This document shows, in pieces, positions 47,100 to 57,960 of a stretch of DNA of 64,000 nucleotides (position 1 is its first letter; every line of letters starts with the position of its first letter). A program made the position numbers and the translations under genes. The notes below the pieces were generated by a model that saw only the letters and a list, made by a program, of their open reading frames with translations, was not told where the DNA came from and made no database searches. The stretch is from Undaria pinnatifida (Eukaryota; Sar; Phaeophyceae; Laminariales; Alariaceae), in contig JABAKD010000023.1 of assembly GCA_012845835.1 (NCBI GenBank), positions 8,546,767 to 8,610,766 on the forward strand, read 5' to 3'.

Positions 47100-50000
47100 A
47101 CATGGACAAAATTTAAAATAAAGCCCCGCCCAAAATCAAAATCTGCCAGGGCAATAAACACTACCAGCTGGCTGATATCACCTCGTTATCTTACTTGCCA
47201 TCTGGCATCAAATCTCTCCCCCCCCCCCGCCCCCTGCCTCCCTTTATTATTTTCCCCACCCTTTTGTTTTAATGCCCCACCTACAATCGAAAAAGGCAAG
47301 AATAATTAACACTTCTACACAATATATATACTTGTATCACGTCAATATCAATCTATCCATCCATGACGTAGCTTATATTCATTCCCCCCCCTCCCCCCCC
47401 AACGCCCCTCCTTCTTCACTACCCTCGCGATCGCCTAGCGGCCCGCGTATAGCAAGCAAGCCCCTGCATATAATATACATCCGGCCGTTTGCATGATCGC
47501 CTGACGACCTCTACCAAACAAAGTAGCATATGCCTAACAAAGTAAAGTCACCCTCGCGTTCAATAGTGGTGACATCGCATTCCCACGTCACCTCGCTTGG
47601 TGTATTTATAAGATGTATATCTGTCTTGGATTTGGCGACCTCAGAGCCCCACATCGGCAAGGCAAAAATCAAAGGCGTAAAATCGTATATGTGAGACAAT
47701 AATACTGTGGAAAGGAGATACAGAGAGGTATGTTGAAATTGCGGTAAACCGGACTACCAATTTATAACGTAAGGTATTCCGTACATATCGCCTGCATGAT
47801 CGCCTCCCAACCTATGCCAAGCGAAGTATGACTAACGAATTAACGTAACTAAGCGCGTGTACACTAAGCGTTCCTTTCAGAACAATCACGATTCGCATCT
47901 CTCCCTGTCGTTCTCAATGGCGGTGACATTGCATTACCATCACCTCGCCTGTTGTATTTGGCAACATGCATCTCCTTATAATTAGCGATGTCGGAAAATA
48001 ATGGCATCTACATACTTCTACCTATCGATTGAACTATTCTATCTTTCGATCCATGTACAATAACAATATATGAAGCTTTCAACACGTTGTTTACTACTCC
48101 CAAGAACTGGGTTGCATACTACATGTAACATCAAACCTTCTACAAAAATAAACATTACCAGACGGGTGATATAAAGGGTGTCTTCTTGCTGCAACCGTCA
48201 CATTCGTCCGCTTCAAGGGTTTATAGTTTCGGCGCACATACTGAAATGCTCGCCCCCCCGCCCCCCGCCCCCTCCGATCCCTCTTTTTTCAACGCACCAC
48301 CTGAAATCAAAATCTGCCAGAGAAGTAAACACTACCAGCCAGCTGATATCATCTCATTTTCCATGTAGCTATCCATGCCGTAGCTGCAACTCATCTCCCC
48401 CCTCCCCCCCCTTGTTCCCCGCCCAGTTCGTTCAAACGCCCCACTTACAATCGAAATCGGCCAGTGTAATAAACAGTAATAAGCCACTGATATCACGTCA
48501 TAATAATTCTAGCCATCCATAACGTAGCTTTCATTCTTCCCCCCTTCCCCCCCTCCAACGCCCCCTCCTTCCTCACACCCCGCACGATCGCCTAGACCCA
48601 GCACCGCGCGTATAGTAAGCGCCTAAATATATCATTAATACGCGCGATCGGAGGATCACAAACAATGTTGCGAACATCAGTGTCGACGAAATCATTAATT
48701 TTGATATTATACGTGACCTAAACCTCTTGAAAACCCTCCCCCCCCCCCCCCCCCCCGCCTGTTTTTTTTTTTTTTTTTTTTCCCCTCGCTTTCTCATGAT
48801 TAAACGCCCCACCTACTATCGAAATCCGCTAGAGAAATAAGCACCTCCACGCCCTGGATATCGCCTCGTTATCGTTTCAGAGCCGTCCATGCCGCTGCTG
48901 CAATTCCCACCCACCCCGTCTCCATCGCCCCCTCCTTCAACCCACCACCCGCACCATCGCCTAGACCTAGCACCAGGCGTATAGCAAAACCCTACATCAA
49001 TGCGACCTAAAGCCCTCCCCCGCCGCCCCCGGCCCCCTTGCCACATTTCTCCCCCTCCCCTACAAGAAATATTTATAGTTTCAACGCACAAAAAGACCTG
49101 CCTCACCCGTCCTCTACCCCGCCCCCCCCCCTCCTCCCGGCCCCCTTTTGATCAAATCAACCCCCCACGTCCTTAGAAACTCCGCCCTTCCCCAAAACCG
49201 GTTAGTCGACTTACAGGATTCACGTGATAAACTGATGCATTTCCTTCCACAGCTGTCATATTTTGTCCCCCTCAGAAACGAATTTTATAGTTTCCGCGCA
49301 CAGACTGCCTAACATCACCCTGTTGACCCTGATAGCTACACTGTAGTTGCAAGGGGAGTCGCCGACCTATATCCTTAATGAGGACACACAACCGGTGATA
49401 CGCGCGATCGGGGTATCACACACAGCTTGCAAAGATGAGTTTCGACAAAATCTTCGAACTCACAGCTGGAGTGTATTTTCATTTCTATAATGTGCGTAAC
49501 ACGCGCCGTCGGAGTATCACACACAAGCTTGCAAAGATGAGTTTTGACCAAACCTTCGATCTCACAGCTGGAGTGCATTATTAGAAGAAATGAAAATACA
49601 CTCCAGCTGTGAGGTCGAAGATTTTGTCGAAACTCATCTTTGCAAGCTGTGTGTGTATTGTTATATTATGTATGTGACCTAAATCCCTTGAAAACCCATC
49701 CCCCGCCCCCGCTCACTTTTTATTTTTTTCCCCGCTCTCTCTTGCTCAAACGGCCCACCTAACATCGAAATCTGCCAGAGTAGTAAACATTTCCACGCAC
49801 TTGATATCACATCATTACCTTTCTAGAGTCATCCACGCCTCCGTTGCAACTCCTCCCCCCCCCTCCCCCCCTAAGGCCCCCTCCTTCCCCGCCACCCGCA
49901 TCATCGCCTAGACCTGACACAACGCGTATAGCAAACCCTTACATCTATGCCACCGAAATATGATTTTTTTTTACACTAATTCGGCCCCCCCGCACCCCAC

Positions 50001-50480
50001 CCCCACCCCCTCGAACCCTCCGCCCTCTCCTCACTGGTTGTATGACTTATGGAAAAGGAGTTATAATTTCAACGCACAGATTAAGCTGCCCCGCCCGTCC
50101 CGCTCCCCACTTATTCCCCCCCCTTTCTCCCTCGTGATCAAATCCAGACCCCCACGTCCTTAAGACCTCCGTCCTCCCCTCACCGGTTATTCGACTCACA
50201 GGATTCACGTGATAAACTGATAAATTTCCTTCCACAGCTAGATGTCTAATTTTTTCCCTATCAAAAACGGTTATATTAGTGTTTCCGCGCACAGACTGAC
50301 TAACATCACCCTGTTGACCCTGATAGCTACACTGTAGTTGCAAGGGGAGTCGCCGACCTATATCCTTAATGAGGACACACAACCCGTAATACGCGCGATC
50401 GGGGTATCACACACAGCTTGCAAAGATGAGTTTCGACAAAATCTTCGTCTTCGATCTCACAGCTAGAGTGTGTTTTTATT
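47100..50480. repeat. Long cluster of the poly-G/poly-C family, mostly C-rich on the plus strand
   Basis: Minus-oriented end blocks occur at about 48629-48705, 49200-49476, 49490-49576 and 50190-50472, and one plus-oriented block at 49598-49665. Other recurring modules are gtgatataaagg (48165-48180), gcctagacctagcac and C-runs up to about 18 (48738-48757), adjacent to a T-run of about 20. Frames in this interval are low-complexity shadows. Confidence 0.78.
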
Positions 50481-50786
50481 TGTATACACTGAAGCAGCAC
50501 TGGCACGTAACTTGTACCAGCAGCGATTTTGCTGGTCGGGGGTGCTAATTCGGAAATCTTTGACATTGATCCAACTTCGTCGTAACAACGAGCAATGATT
50601 CGCCTGTTTGTGGTGTGGGGTCGTACCAATATCTCCTCTTTGCCCCTGTCTCCTACGAAACCGTACCGGAGTGTACATGTTTGCATAACACCCTCACCTT
50701 ACGAGTCGTGTTACTGTATTTCCCCCAGCATATTCTACAGTCTAATAGTCTATCCACTAGTCTATGCATATCACAATTTGTTCTCG

Positions 50787-50886
50787 GTCCACCACCACCA
50801 GGGTGATCCACCGTCTAAAAGGCGTTCTTTGGTTATTCACTAACGCGGTAGACCCACTAGAGCCTTTTTCTTGCCGTGATCCACTA
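50787..50886 (-). repeat. Inverted cluster of agtggatcac-type motifs
   Basis: Reverse-complement words ggtccaccacca (50787), gtgatccaccg (50803), tagacccactag (50849) and gtgatccactat (50877) mirror the cluster at 46052-46173. A gtcgtacc/ccgtacc pair (50629, 50671) also mirrors the TTTCGTACC array on the left. Confidence 0.6.
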
Positions 50887-51513
50887 TTGGACTGCAACGG
50901 TCTATGGCACTAGCATAGCGCACGACCACGAGTACGAGCAGCCGACGCATTCTCCAAGACACGATGAGGGTGAGGGCGCACCGTCGAGGCAGGGGCCGCT
51001 CGCACACCGCAACTGTTTAACACCGCTCATGCACGCCATCATGCTCTAGTTACACCTCTCGGGTCTGTGTTCTCTTAGTGCTTGCTGCGTTGTGTCGATA
51101 CAGCCATGAGCAAGGAGCAGGCAGCCGTGGCGGTTCGTACTAGGTAAGAAAAATTCTCCTAGATTTGTGCTTGGCGCTTCGTCGGACGAGAACTCGGTGC
51201 GTTGTAGAAAAAAAAACGAAGATTAAAAAATATCGCAATTATAATCAAACCTACCGTCCGAAATATAAGCCAGGTACGTTTTTGCCCTCTTCCCACAAGA
51301 ATACCGCAAATCGTACCTTCGGGGAGATTCTTGACAGGAAAAATTTACGTAAATACCCGGTAACCTTTTTCGTTCTCAAGAGCTATACAGTACAGCTATA
51401 CAGTACAAGTGCGTAGTATTTTCTTCTATAGCATACAGTACCTGGTATAATCAATCCTACAAAAAAAAATCATTATTATGTTGCTCGCATCGTATAGGAA
51501 GACAACAAGTATT

Positions 51514-51913
51514 TGTTTGAATTCACTTGCTGTATAACGTGTTCTGTGTAACCACGCGGCGTGCCGCTACGGCGTAGATCGAGGAGAATAGAAAAAATAC
51601 TCGTACACCAGATACCAAATACACTCCAGGTGGGTCAATACCGTTCTGTCAGAGACCGCACCATATAAACCACACACAGGAGGTAAGCCGCACCTGATTG
51701 TCACCGGCTGCACCGCTCACATATATACGGGCAGTATCGTTATCATCAAAGCCCGGGTCGTATCATTATCATCATCGACTGCCTCGCGGGGGGGCAGCTC
51801 CACACTCCGAGGCATATACCGAATAATGACTCGACACATAATACGAAACCCCAGAATATACGAAACCCCCAAACATCCGCGGACCCGTATCGAACAACCG
51901 CATACCACAAACA
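51514..51913 (-). repeat. Copia 3' LTR (minus-strand element)
   Basis: It begins tgtttgaattcacttgctgt and ends accacaaaca on the plus strand. It differs from the other LTR by few substitutions and one length change. Confidence 0.92.
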
Positions 51914-51964
51914 GCCCACCTATTCGGTGCTCGATACGATAGGTCCCGAACAACTTATCACCAA

Positions 51965-52342
51965 TTGCCAGGTAAAACGGCAAATCCCAAATTCCATAAT
52001 AAATCATTGCCAAGGTAAAACGGCAAGCCCAAATTCCATCATGAAGCATTGCCAAGGTAAAACGGCAATCCCTATTATACCAAATCTCTCAATCTCCATT
52101 CCAGCATTGATCTCCCAATCTGAAGCGAGACAGTAACTATACGGGAAGTGAAAAATCCTACAAACAAGAGTATGCTGGTGAAATCCTCAACCAAAACCAA
52201 TAACACCGTCTTCACTAAAAATAGCATTCCGCCCGATAACATCGGCCCCCCTGTTGTACAAAAATATCACACCGCCCGATAACATCGGCCCCCCTGTTGT
52301 ACAAAACATCATACCGCCCGATAACATCGACCCCCCTGTTGC
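51965..52342. repeat. Two tandem arrays in the copia 3' untranslated region
   Basis: Array 1 (51965-52075) has about three units with core gccaaggtaaaacggcaa and period 42-43 bp. Array 2 (52229-52342) has three units with core ccgcccgataacatcg at 52229, 52272 and 52314, also 42-43 bp. They lie between the RNase H stop and the 3' LTR. Confidence 0.82.
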
Positions 52343-52705
52343 GTACTCTGGACGAGTAGGACAAGAGAACGTGTCTGATATAGGGCATCTCAAATCGAAC
52401 TATTATAACATCCCCCCTGCTATTAATAGGTGCTCACCACGGGATTATGCAAAAGGCAATGATTGCATCTGAATTTTTAAGTACTAAGGATACTAGTAAT
52501 TTTGGGTCCCCTGTACGCTGTGCATACTTCACCAATAGCCAACGTGTACGGCACGATTTATCAAGACCATCGGCGTATCTTACTGGCGTGTTAACCTTAC
52601 TCGATGCATGAGTACATCCCAATTCTTTCTCCAATTCCCTAAAAAAAACTTCTCCGTTCCACTCACCCAATACCCCAATACCCAAAAAAAAAAAAATGCA
52701 AGAAA

Positions 52706-53344
52706 TCACCACAAATTCATCACAAAGTTGCGGTGAAAACGAAACGCCTCCGTGTGCAAAGGCTTGGTAAGAAAATCAGCATGCTGCAGTGTCGACGCTA
52801 CGTGGACAATCTCGAACTCCCCGTTAGCAACACGTTCCCAAGGGAAGTGATGACAGACATCAATGTGCTTACTGTTGGGAGTGGTCACAGAGTTTGTCGC
52901 CAAATATATCGCCCCCTGGTTATCTTCCTTCACCGTGGTACACCCAACATCGCGGTCCGGGAAAAAAAAACTCCAGAGATACCGCATGAAAATCGTCTCG
53001 CGAAAACCCATGGCCATCGCCACATACTCTGCCTCCGTAGACGAAAGCGTAACGGATTTCTGCGTCCTAGAGTAGAACGATACACAGGCACCAGCGCACA
53101 TGATAACTCCACCAGAGACAGACCTTCGGTCGTTGGCCTCGTGGGCATAGTCCGCGTCCACGTACGACTCCAGCTCATTTCCATCACTCAGACCCCTCTG
53201 AAAAGTAATACCGTAAGTACTCGTCGATTTGATGTACATCACGATGTGCAGCGCTGCCTGCCAATGCAATAACTTTGGCGCTGCAGAGTACCTTGCCACC
53301 GCTCGAACCGCGTTAAGGATGTCCGGGCGGGTCTGTTTCGCCAG
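52706..53344 (-). pseudogene. Copia RNase H domain
   Basis: Following an in-frame TAG (at 53343-53345, between GYLM and LAKQTRPDI), the frame gives the RT/RNase H connection TRPDILNAVRAVARYS, then YVDADYAHEANDRRSVSG (RNase H catalytic aspartate region), STEAEYVAMA (catalytic glutamate), EDNQGAI (aspartate), the KHIDVCHHF block and ADFLTKPL near the end. This is the canonical copia RNase H order. The domain itself is open to its stop; only the upstream TAG separates it from RT. Confidence 0.9.
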
Positions 53345-54290
53345 CTACATCAAATACCCTACCAACGACCGAAAAGGCTCATCAACGTCTGGTTCATCGT
53401 GGTCAAACACCTCAAGCTTTAGGTCAACCACCGCAGGGATGCTCTTGCCGCGAGTGACACCAAACTTCGCTACGATACGTTTAGCGAAAACCTGCTGTGA
53501 TATCGTCAACTTCCCTGCATCCCAGTTTCGAGAAAATCGGCAACCTGCGCACCACCGCAACTCCCCCAGGTTGTTGATAGGAACGAACTGGTTCAGGTCC
53601 TCACAAAACTTGTCACACCTACTTTTAGGCCCCATCGCAAATATGTCATCCACATGCACTACTACTACGATAGAAACGGCCCCCGCTTCCACCAAACGCA
53701 TAACACACGCAATAGCCTCCCACCGCTCAAAACCAAGACCCCTCATGCCGCGTACCAAGTGATGGTGCCATTGCTGCGACGCCTGCTTCAATCCATACCG
53801 GCTGCGGCACAACTTAACCACCTTACTGGACATCACCCCATGGGGAGGCGCATGTAGACATCCTCACTTAGCTCTGACTGGACAAACGCCTGCTCGGCAT
53901 CAAAATGGCATAAATCCAATTCAAACTCGCACGCTATGGCAGCCAGCAAACGAATACTCGAAACTGATGGGCACGCGGAATAAGTCTCGAAATAATCAAC
54001 GCCTGCACGCTGCCCAAACCCCGCGCTACCAGCCTGGCCTTTGCCCGCACTACTCTACGAAATTCGTTGACCTTTCAAGAATAAACTCACTTAGCAGAGA
54101 TTACGTTGATGCCTTTTCGTTGCTACGTGTCGCCACCTCTCTCGTCCACCACAGCACCGAACGTCCCCGCGCGGTACAGACCGTCAAACTCAGTGTCCAT
54201 GGCATCAAACCACACATCTCCGTGTTTATCCTCGCACGCTTCGCGATACGAGTCGGGCGTTATCAACTCACTCGCAGGGTATGAAGGCAG
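53345..54290 (-). pseudogene. Copia reverse transcriptase, split over frames
   Basis: The N-terminal palm entry VWFDAMDTEFDGLYRAGTF (54150-54240) is followed, after a frame change near 54.1 kb, by KARLVARGFGQRAGVDYFET, ELDLCHFDAEQAFVQSEL (first catalytic aspartate), EDVYMRLPMG and a stop near 53.85 kb. A second frame change leads to SRYGLKQASQQWH, VVVVHVDDIFAMG (the VDD catalytic pair) and NNLGELRW. All RT landmarks are present, but two frameshifts, a stop and the terminal TAG prevent a single polyprotein. Confidence 0.9.
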
Positions 54291-55064
54291 TTCAGCAGCG
54301 GGCATGTGCGGAGGAGACTGGTCGGCAATGATCATAGCGATATTCTCCCACGCGGCTAGCATCGAAACGACGCCATGCTGCGGGCCCAGCCCCCCCCGTT
54401 GTCGCGCCGCCGACCGCGTAACCGCCGGCGATACCGGCGGTTGCTGCTGCTGCTGCACCGGCACCTCCACAGAGGGTGGAGGCGTGGGCGAGGATTCCGG
54501 CGGTGCACCGGTTGCGGGCGGCGCAGGGGGAATGGACACGGGCAAAGACTCCGGTGATGCAACGGTCGCTGACGTCGGCTCCTGCTGCTGTGGTATGGAC
54601 GACGCACCAGGCAGGGGCGTGGGCGAAGGCTCCGGCGTCACACCAGTCGATGGCGTCGACGGCTGGTACCACACCTCGAAGCCCCGCGGCGCTTGCGATT
54701 GCTGGGCTGGGTCACTGACAGCCACCCCATTAGCCGGCGACGGGGACCCGGCAATCGCGGTCCCTCCACCGAACGGCGCGCGCCGATAGCCCCACGTCAC
54801 ATCGGTCGAGTAGCTCGCGATGCCTGATGGCGACAGCATGATCTTGCTGCAATCCGAGGCGTGGTCGTTGCCGGAGTTCAGGTAGAATCAGGGTTCCCCC
54901 TTCGGCTCTGACGTAGCCGCCCGCTTGACCTTGTGGCGTCCAGGCATCATGTATGGAAGTACGGGGCCCCTGTAAGGCCTCCCGTGGAACTTCTCGAACG
55001 AGCACATCATGCCGGGCTTTTCATCCACCCGCGCCATGAGGTTGAGCGCGTCGCACATCCACGT
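54291..55064 (-). pseudogene. Copia integrase C-terminus and proline-rich linker
   Basis: Between the integrase core and RT is a Pro/Ser/Ala-rich linker (PPSVEVPVQQQQQPPVSP and similar) with repeated PEPSPTPLPG / PESSPTPPP motifs. The part at 54840-55064 is read in other frames and includes a short block like FLGYADGAKGYRLL-type integrase C-termini only weakly. The linker is typical of copia polyproteins. Confidence 0.65.
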
Positions 55065-55709
55065 CTATGCTTCCGGCCACGTGCGTTCATAGTTGAGCGC
55101 CTTGGCTGGAAACTCCACACCATCGAACATTATCTGGAAGTCCAAGAACGCAGCGTGACCTCCCTCGGCAACAGGAGCTAGCTTCCGCTCCACCCGCCCG
55201 TTGCGCTTCGGGCCGTCGACGGACGTGAACTCGCCGCGGATGTTGTTGTTGACCATCAGCCTTTGGAACTCGGCGTTAGTGAATTCGGATGTGTTGTCAG
55301 TGCGAAGGCATTCCGGCTGCCCGTAGGCATCTACGACCGCCAGGGAAGTGCGGACACCGAGGGTGACGGTGGCCGCGCTCTTGTCCGGCAGAAATACCGG
55401 CCAGCTCATGTTGGTGGCGTCGTCGACGATCATCAAACAGTACCGAGCGCCGCCTGTTGACGTCGGCATAGGTCCTGCGAGGTCGGCGTACAGGCGCTGC
55501 ATCCGCTTCTCAGCACGGCACGACGTGAACTTAGCGACGGCTTTGCGGATCCCCTTCCCCCCCGCGCACCCGTCGCAATACCCCAAACGTCCCGTCACGT
55601 TGATTCCCATTTGACGAGCAGTCTCACGTAAAACGGTATCGTGGGCGTGGCCAAGGGAACAGTGCAAGTCGTTGATGTTTATCCATCTCTGCCTACCAGG
55701 CCTTAACAC
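55065..55709 (-). pseudogene. Copia integrase
   Basis: The open frame holds the N-terminal zinc-binding H-H-C-C (LHCSLGHAHDTVL, then YCDGCAGGK) and the catalytic D-D-E core: LYADLAGPMP (first D), CLRTDNTSEFTN (second D) and NGRVERKLA (E), spaced as in copia integrases. The start methionine is likely incidental, since the protein is normally cut from a polyprotein. It overlaps the protease frame by a few bases in a different frame. Confidence 0.92.
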
Positions 55710-56443
55710 TGCAGCAGCAGTTTCTCGTTTCTCGCTACTCGAGTGGCCTCAACGTAGTTGCCGAACTTCTCCTTGCGGAAAAACACGCGTCCATCGAGCA
55801 TGTGCGCCCCTTCGTGGTCAAGGGTAATGACGTGCTCCTCTTGGATCACGTTGAATGAGGAGAGGTCGAAAGGGACGCCAGGCACAAACGCCACATTCCT
55901 CAAGGTCACCGCTACGTCTTCAGCACAATGCATCACTTCATCAACGCAACCAAGAAACTCTACCTCCATCTTCTTTCCGTCACCAATGATCAAAAACTTC
56001 TCGTCGCGGGCAGGGGGTCTCTTGTTGTAAAAGAGAGCAGAATCACCACTACAATGGATTGACGCAGCACTATCCCCAATCAGAATCTTACTCCCAGGTC
56101 TTGTAGGCCTCACGAGATCACCCCCAACAGAAAGAGCATGCCACTTGCCTAAAGACGTTAAGTGCGCGACGAAGAGGGTGGGCCACTCGACCTGCTGTTC
56201 GCTGCTGGCCGACGCCTGGCTGTCGATAGTCGAGGAAAGCGGCCCGCCCTCGAAGGCTCCCCCGGCTCCTCCACTTCTCGGCTTTGGCTGACCTTGCACT
56301 CCGTCGCCCACAAGGCCCCTGTCCCATTGTTGTGCGCCTCCGCCCACACCGCCCCCGTCCCATTCTTGTGCGCCTCCGCCCACACCGCCCCTGTCCCATT
56401 GCTGTACGTCTGCGCCCATACCGCCCGTCCAATTCGTCGCCAT
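55703..56443 (-). pseudogene. Copia protease and GAG-pre-integrase region
   Basis: ILIGDSAASIHCSGD matches the copia aspartic protease active-site region, here D-S-A where the family usually has D-S-G/T-A/C. Downstream come FLIIGDGKKMEV, LRNVAFVPGVPFDLSSFNVI and ITLDHEGAHMLDGRVFFRK, the usual protease-to-integrase junction. The N-terminal part carries three near repeats of QEWDGGGVGGGAQ type. It is in a different frame from Gag upstream and integrase downstream. Confidence 0.88.
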
Positions 56444-57513
56444 GAATTACGAAGCTAGTTTGGTGCTGAGGCCAAGCTCCCGGTGGTGGTGGTGGTGGTG
56501 CGCTGCTGTAGTGCTCCTGGGGGGGCGGAGGGCCGTGCGGAGGGGTGGGCGGAGCAGTGCGGCATTGCCTGGCCATGTGACCGAAAGCTCCACAAGTGCT
56601 GCAGACCCCGGAAAAAGCGTTCGGCGCTCGACAAATGTCGGACTTGTGCCCGAGGGCACCACACCGACCGCACTTGTACACTTCCCCCATGGACGCTCCT
56701 GGAGGCGGAGGAGACTCCGGCTGGTACCACCCACTTCCGGTGTTACCTGCCCCACCATTGCCCTCCGGCCTCAGCTGGTGCTGGGGCTGCTGCTGCGGCT
56801 GGGGTGGGTGCTGCTGCTGCTGCTGCTGGTGCTGGTAACTATGGCCTGCACCCCCACGCTGCTGCTGTTGCCCTCCCCCCAACTGTCGCTGCTGCTGCTG
56901 CTGCTGTTGCTGCCTATACGGCCGCTGCTGCTGCTGCTGCTGCTGCCCATACGGCTGCAGCTGCTGCTGCTGTTGCTGCCGAAACGGCCGCTGGTGCTGC
57001 TGCTGTTGCTGCCCATACGGCCGCTGGTGCTGCTGCTGTTGCTGCCCATACGGCCGCTGGCGCTGCTGCTGTTGCTGCCCATACGGCCGCCGCTGCTCCT
57101 GCTGTTGCTGCCCATACGACCGCTGCTGCTGCTGCTGTTGCTGCCCATACGGCCGCTGCTGCTGCTGCTGTTGCTGCTGCTGCCCGGCGCCTAATCTGCC
57201 CTGAAAACCCCCACCGACGGCGAGGACGTGGGGATCCGCCAACGGCGCAGCAGCCATTGACACGAGGTGACGGTAATCTGGCTCCGGCACAGGCTGCCCA
57301 GCACTTGCCTGCTGCATGGGCCGCCCGCTTCCCCCCAGCGGTACCCGACTGAACCGCTGCCTCAGCGGACATCCTCAACGCTCTCTCCGCTGACAACGCC
57401 GCGTCTCGCTCAGCCACCGTCGCGTCTCGCTCAGCCAACGCCACGTCTCGCTGAGCCAAATTAATCGACACTTCCTCAAGCTGCTGCCGAAGCAGCTCGG
57501 CCTCCTGGGCCAT
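56118..57513 (-). pseudogene. Copia Gag, glutamine-rich with two CCHC knuckles
   Basis: The probable start is at 57513 (MAQEAELLRQQLEEVSINLA), an acidic alpha-helical N-terminus with a VALAERDATVAERDAALSAER coiled-coil-like repeat. A frame change near 57.3 kb leads to a ~150-residue glutamine-rich stretch with PYGQQQQQQ units, then CGRCGALGHKSDIC and CSTCGAFGHMARQC, two zinc knuckles typical of Gag nucleocapsid. The distinct frame needed after the knuckles for protease could be either a programmed or a mutational shift. Confidence 0.88.
56880..57185 (-). repeat. Minisatellite of CAG/CAA-rich units in gag
   Basis: About ten units of roughly 27-33 bp combine a gcccatacggccgctg core with ctgctgctgttg runs. 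On the gag strand they encode R-P-Y-G followed by 5-8 glutamines. Units with changes (RPFRQQQ, LQPYGQQ) alternate with identical ones. Confidence 0.85.
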
Positions 57514-57559
57514 AACAACCCTTCAGCAAGCTCTCGGGCCCGGAAACCCACAACTATCG

Positions 57560-57958
57560 TGTTTGAATTCGCTTGCTGTATAACGTGTTCTGTGTAACCA
57601 CGCGGCGTGCCGCTACGGCGTAGATCGAGGAGAGAAGAAAAATACTCGTACAGAAGATACCAAATACACACCAGGTGGGTCGATACCGTTCTGTCAGAGA
57701 CCGCACCATATAAACCACACACAGGAGGTAAGCCGCACCTGATTGTCACCGGCTGCACCACTCACATATATACGGGCAGTATCGTTATCATCAAAGCCGG
57801 GGTCGTATCATTATCATCATCGACTGCACCGCGGGGAGGCAGCTCCACACTCCGAGGCATATACCGAATAATGACTCGACACATAATACGAAACCCCAGA
57901 ATATACGAAACCACCAAATGTCCGCGGACCCGTATCGAACAACCGCATACCACAAACA
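57560..57958 (-). repeat. Copia 5' LTR (minus-strand element)
   Basis: It begins tgtttgaattcgcttgctgt and ends accacaaaca on the plus strand. On the minus strand it precedes the gag start at 57513 by about 45 bp, so transcription would run right to left from here. Confidence 0.92.
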
Positions 57959-57960
57959 GC

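Larger units (their letters stand above)
51514..57958 (-). mobile_element. Ty1/copia LTR retrotransposon, ~6.45 kb
   Basis: Two ~400-bp direct repeats (51514-51913 and 57560-57958), each starting TG and ending CA, flank a minus-strand gag-PR-IN-RT-RNase H order, which is diagnostic of the Ty1/copia superfamily (integrase before RT). Five-base flanks are gtatt (left) and gcatt (right), a likely target duplication with one change. A purine-rich stretch (aataggtgggc on the minus strand) precedes the 3' LTR. No standard TGG-initiated primer-binding site is obvious next to the 5' LTR. Internal frames are broken several times, so the copy is not autonomous. Confidence 0.93.

Noticed and set aside
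52733-53272. 179-residue plus-strand frame
   Set aside because: Antisense shadow of the copia RNase H domain.
56442-57352. Long plus-strand open frames (poly-leucine and poly-alanine) opposite gag
   Set aside because: They are antisense readings of the CAG/CAA minisatellite and GC-rich gag; the minus strand carries the zinc knuckles.
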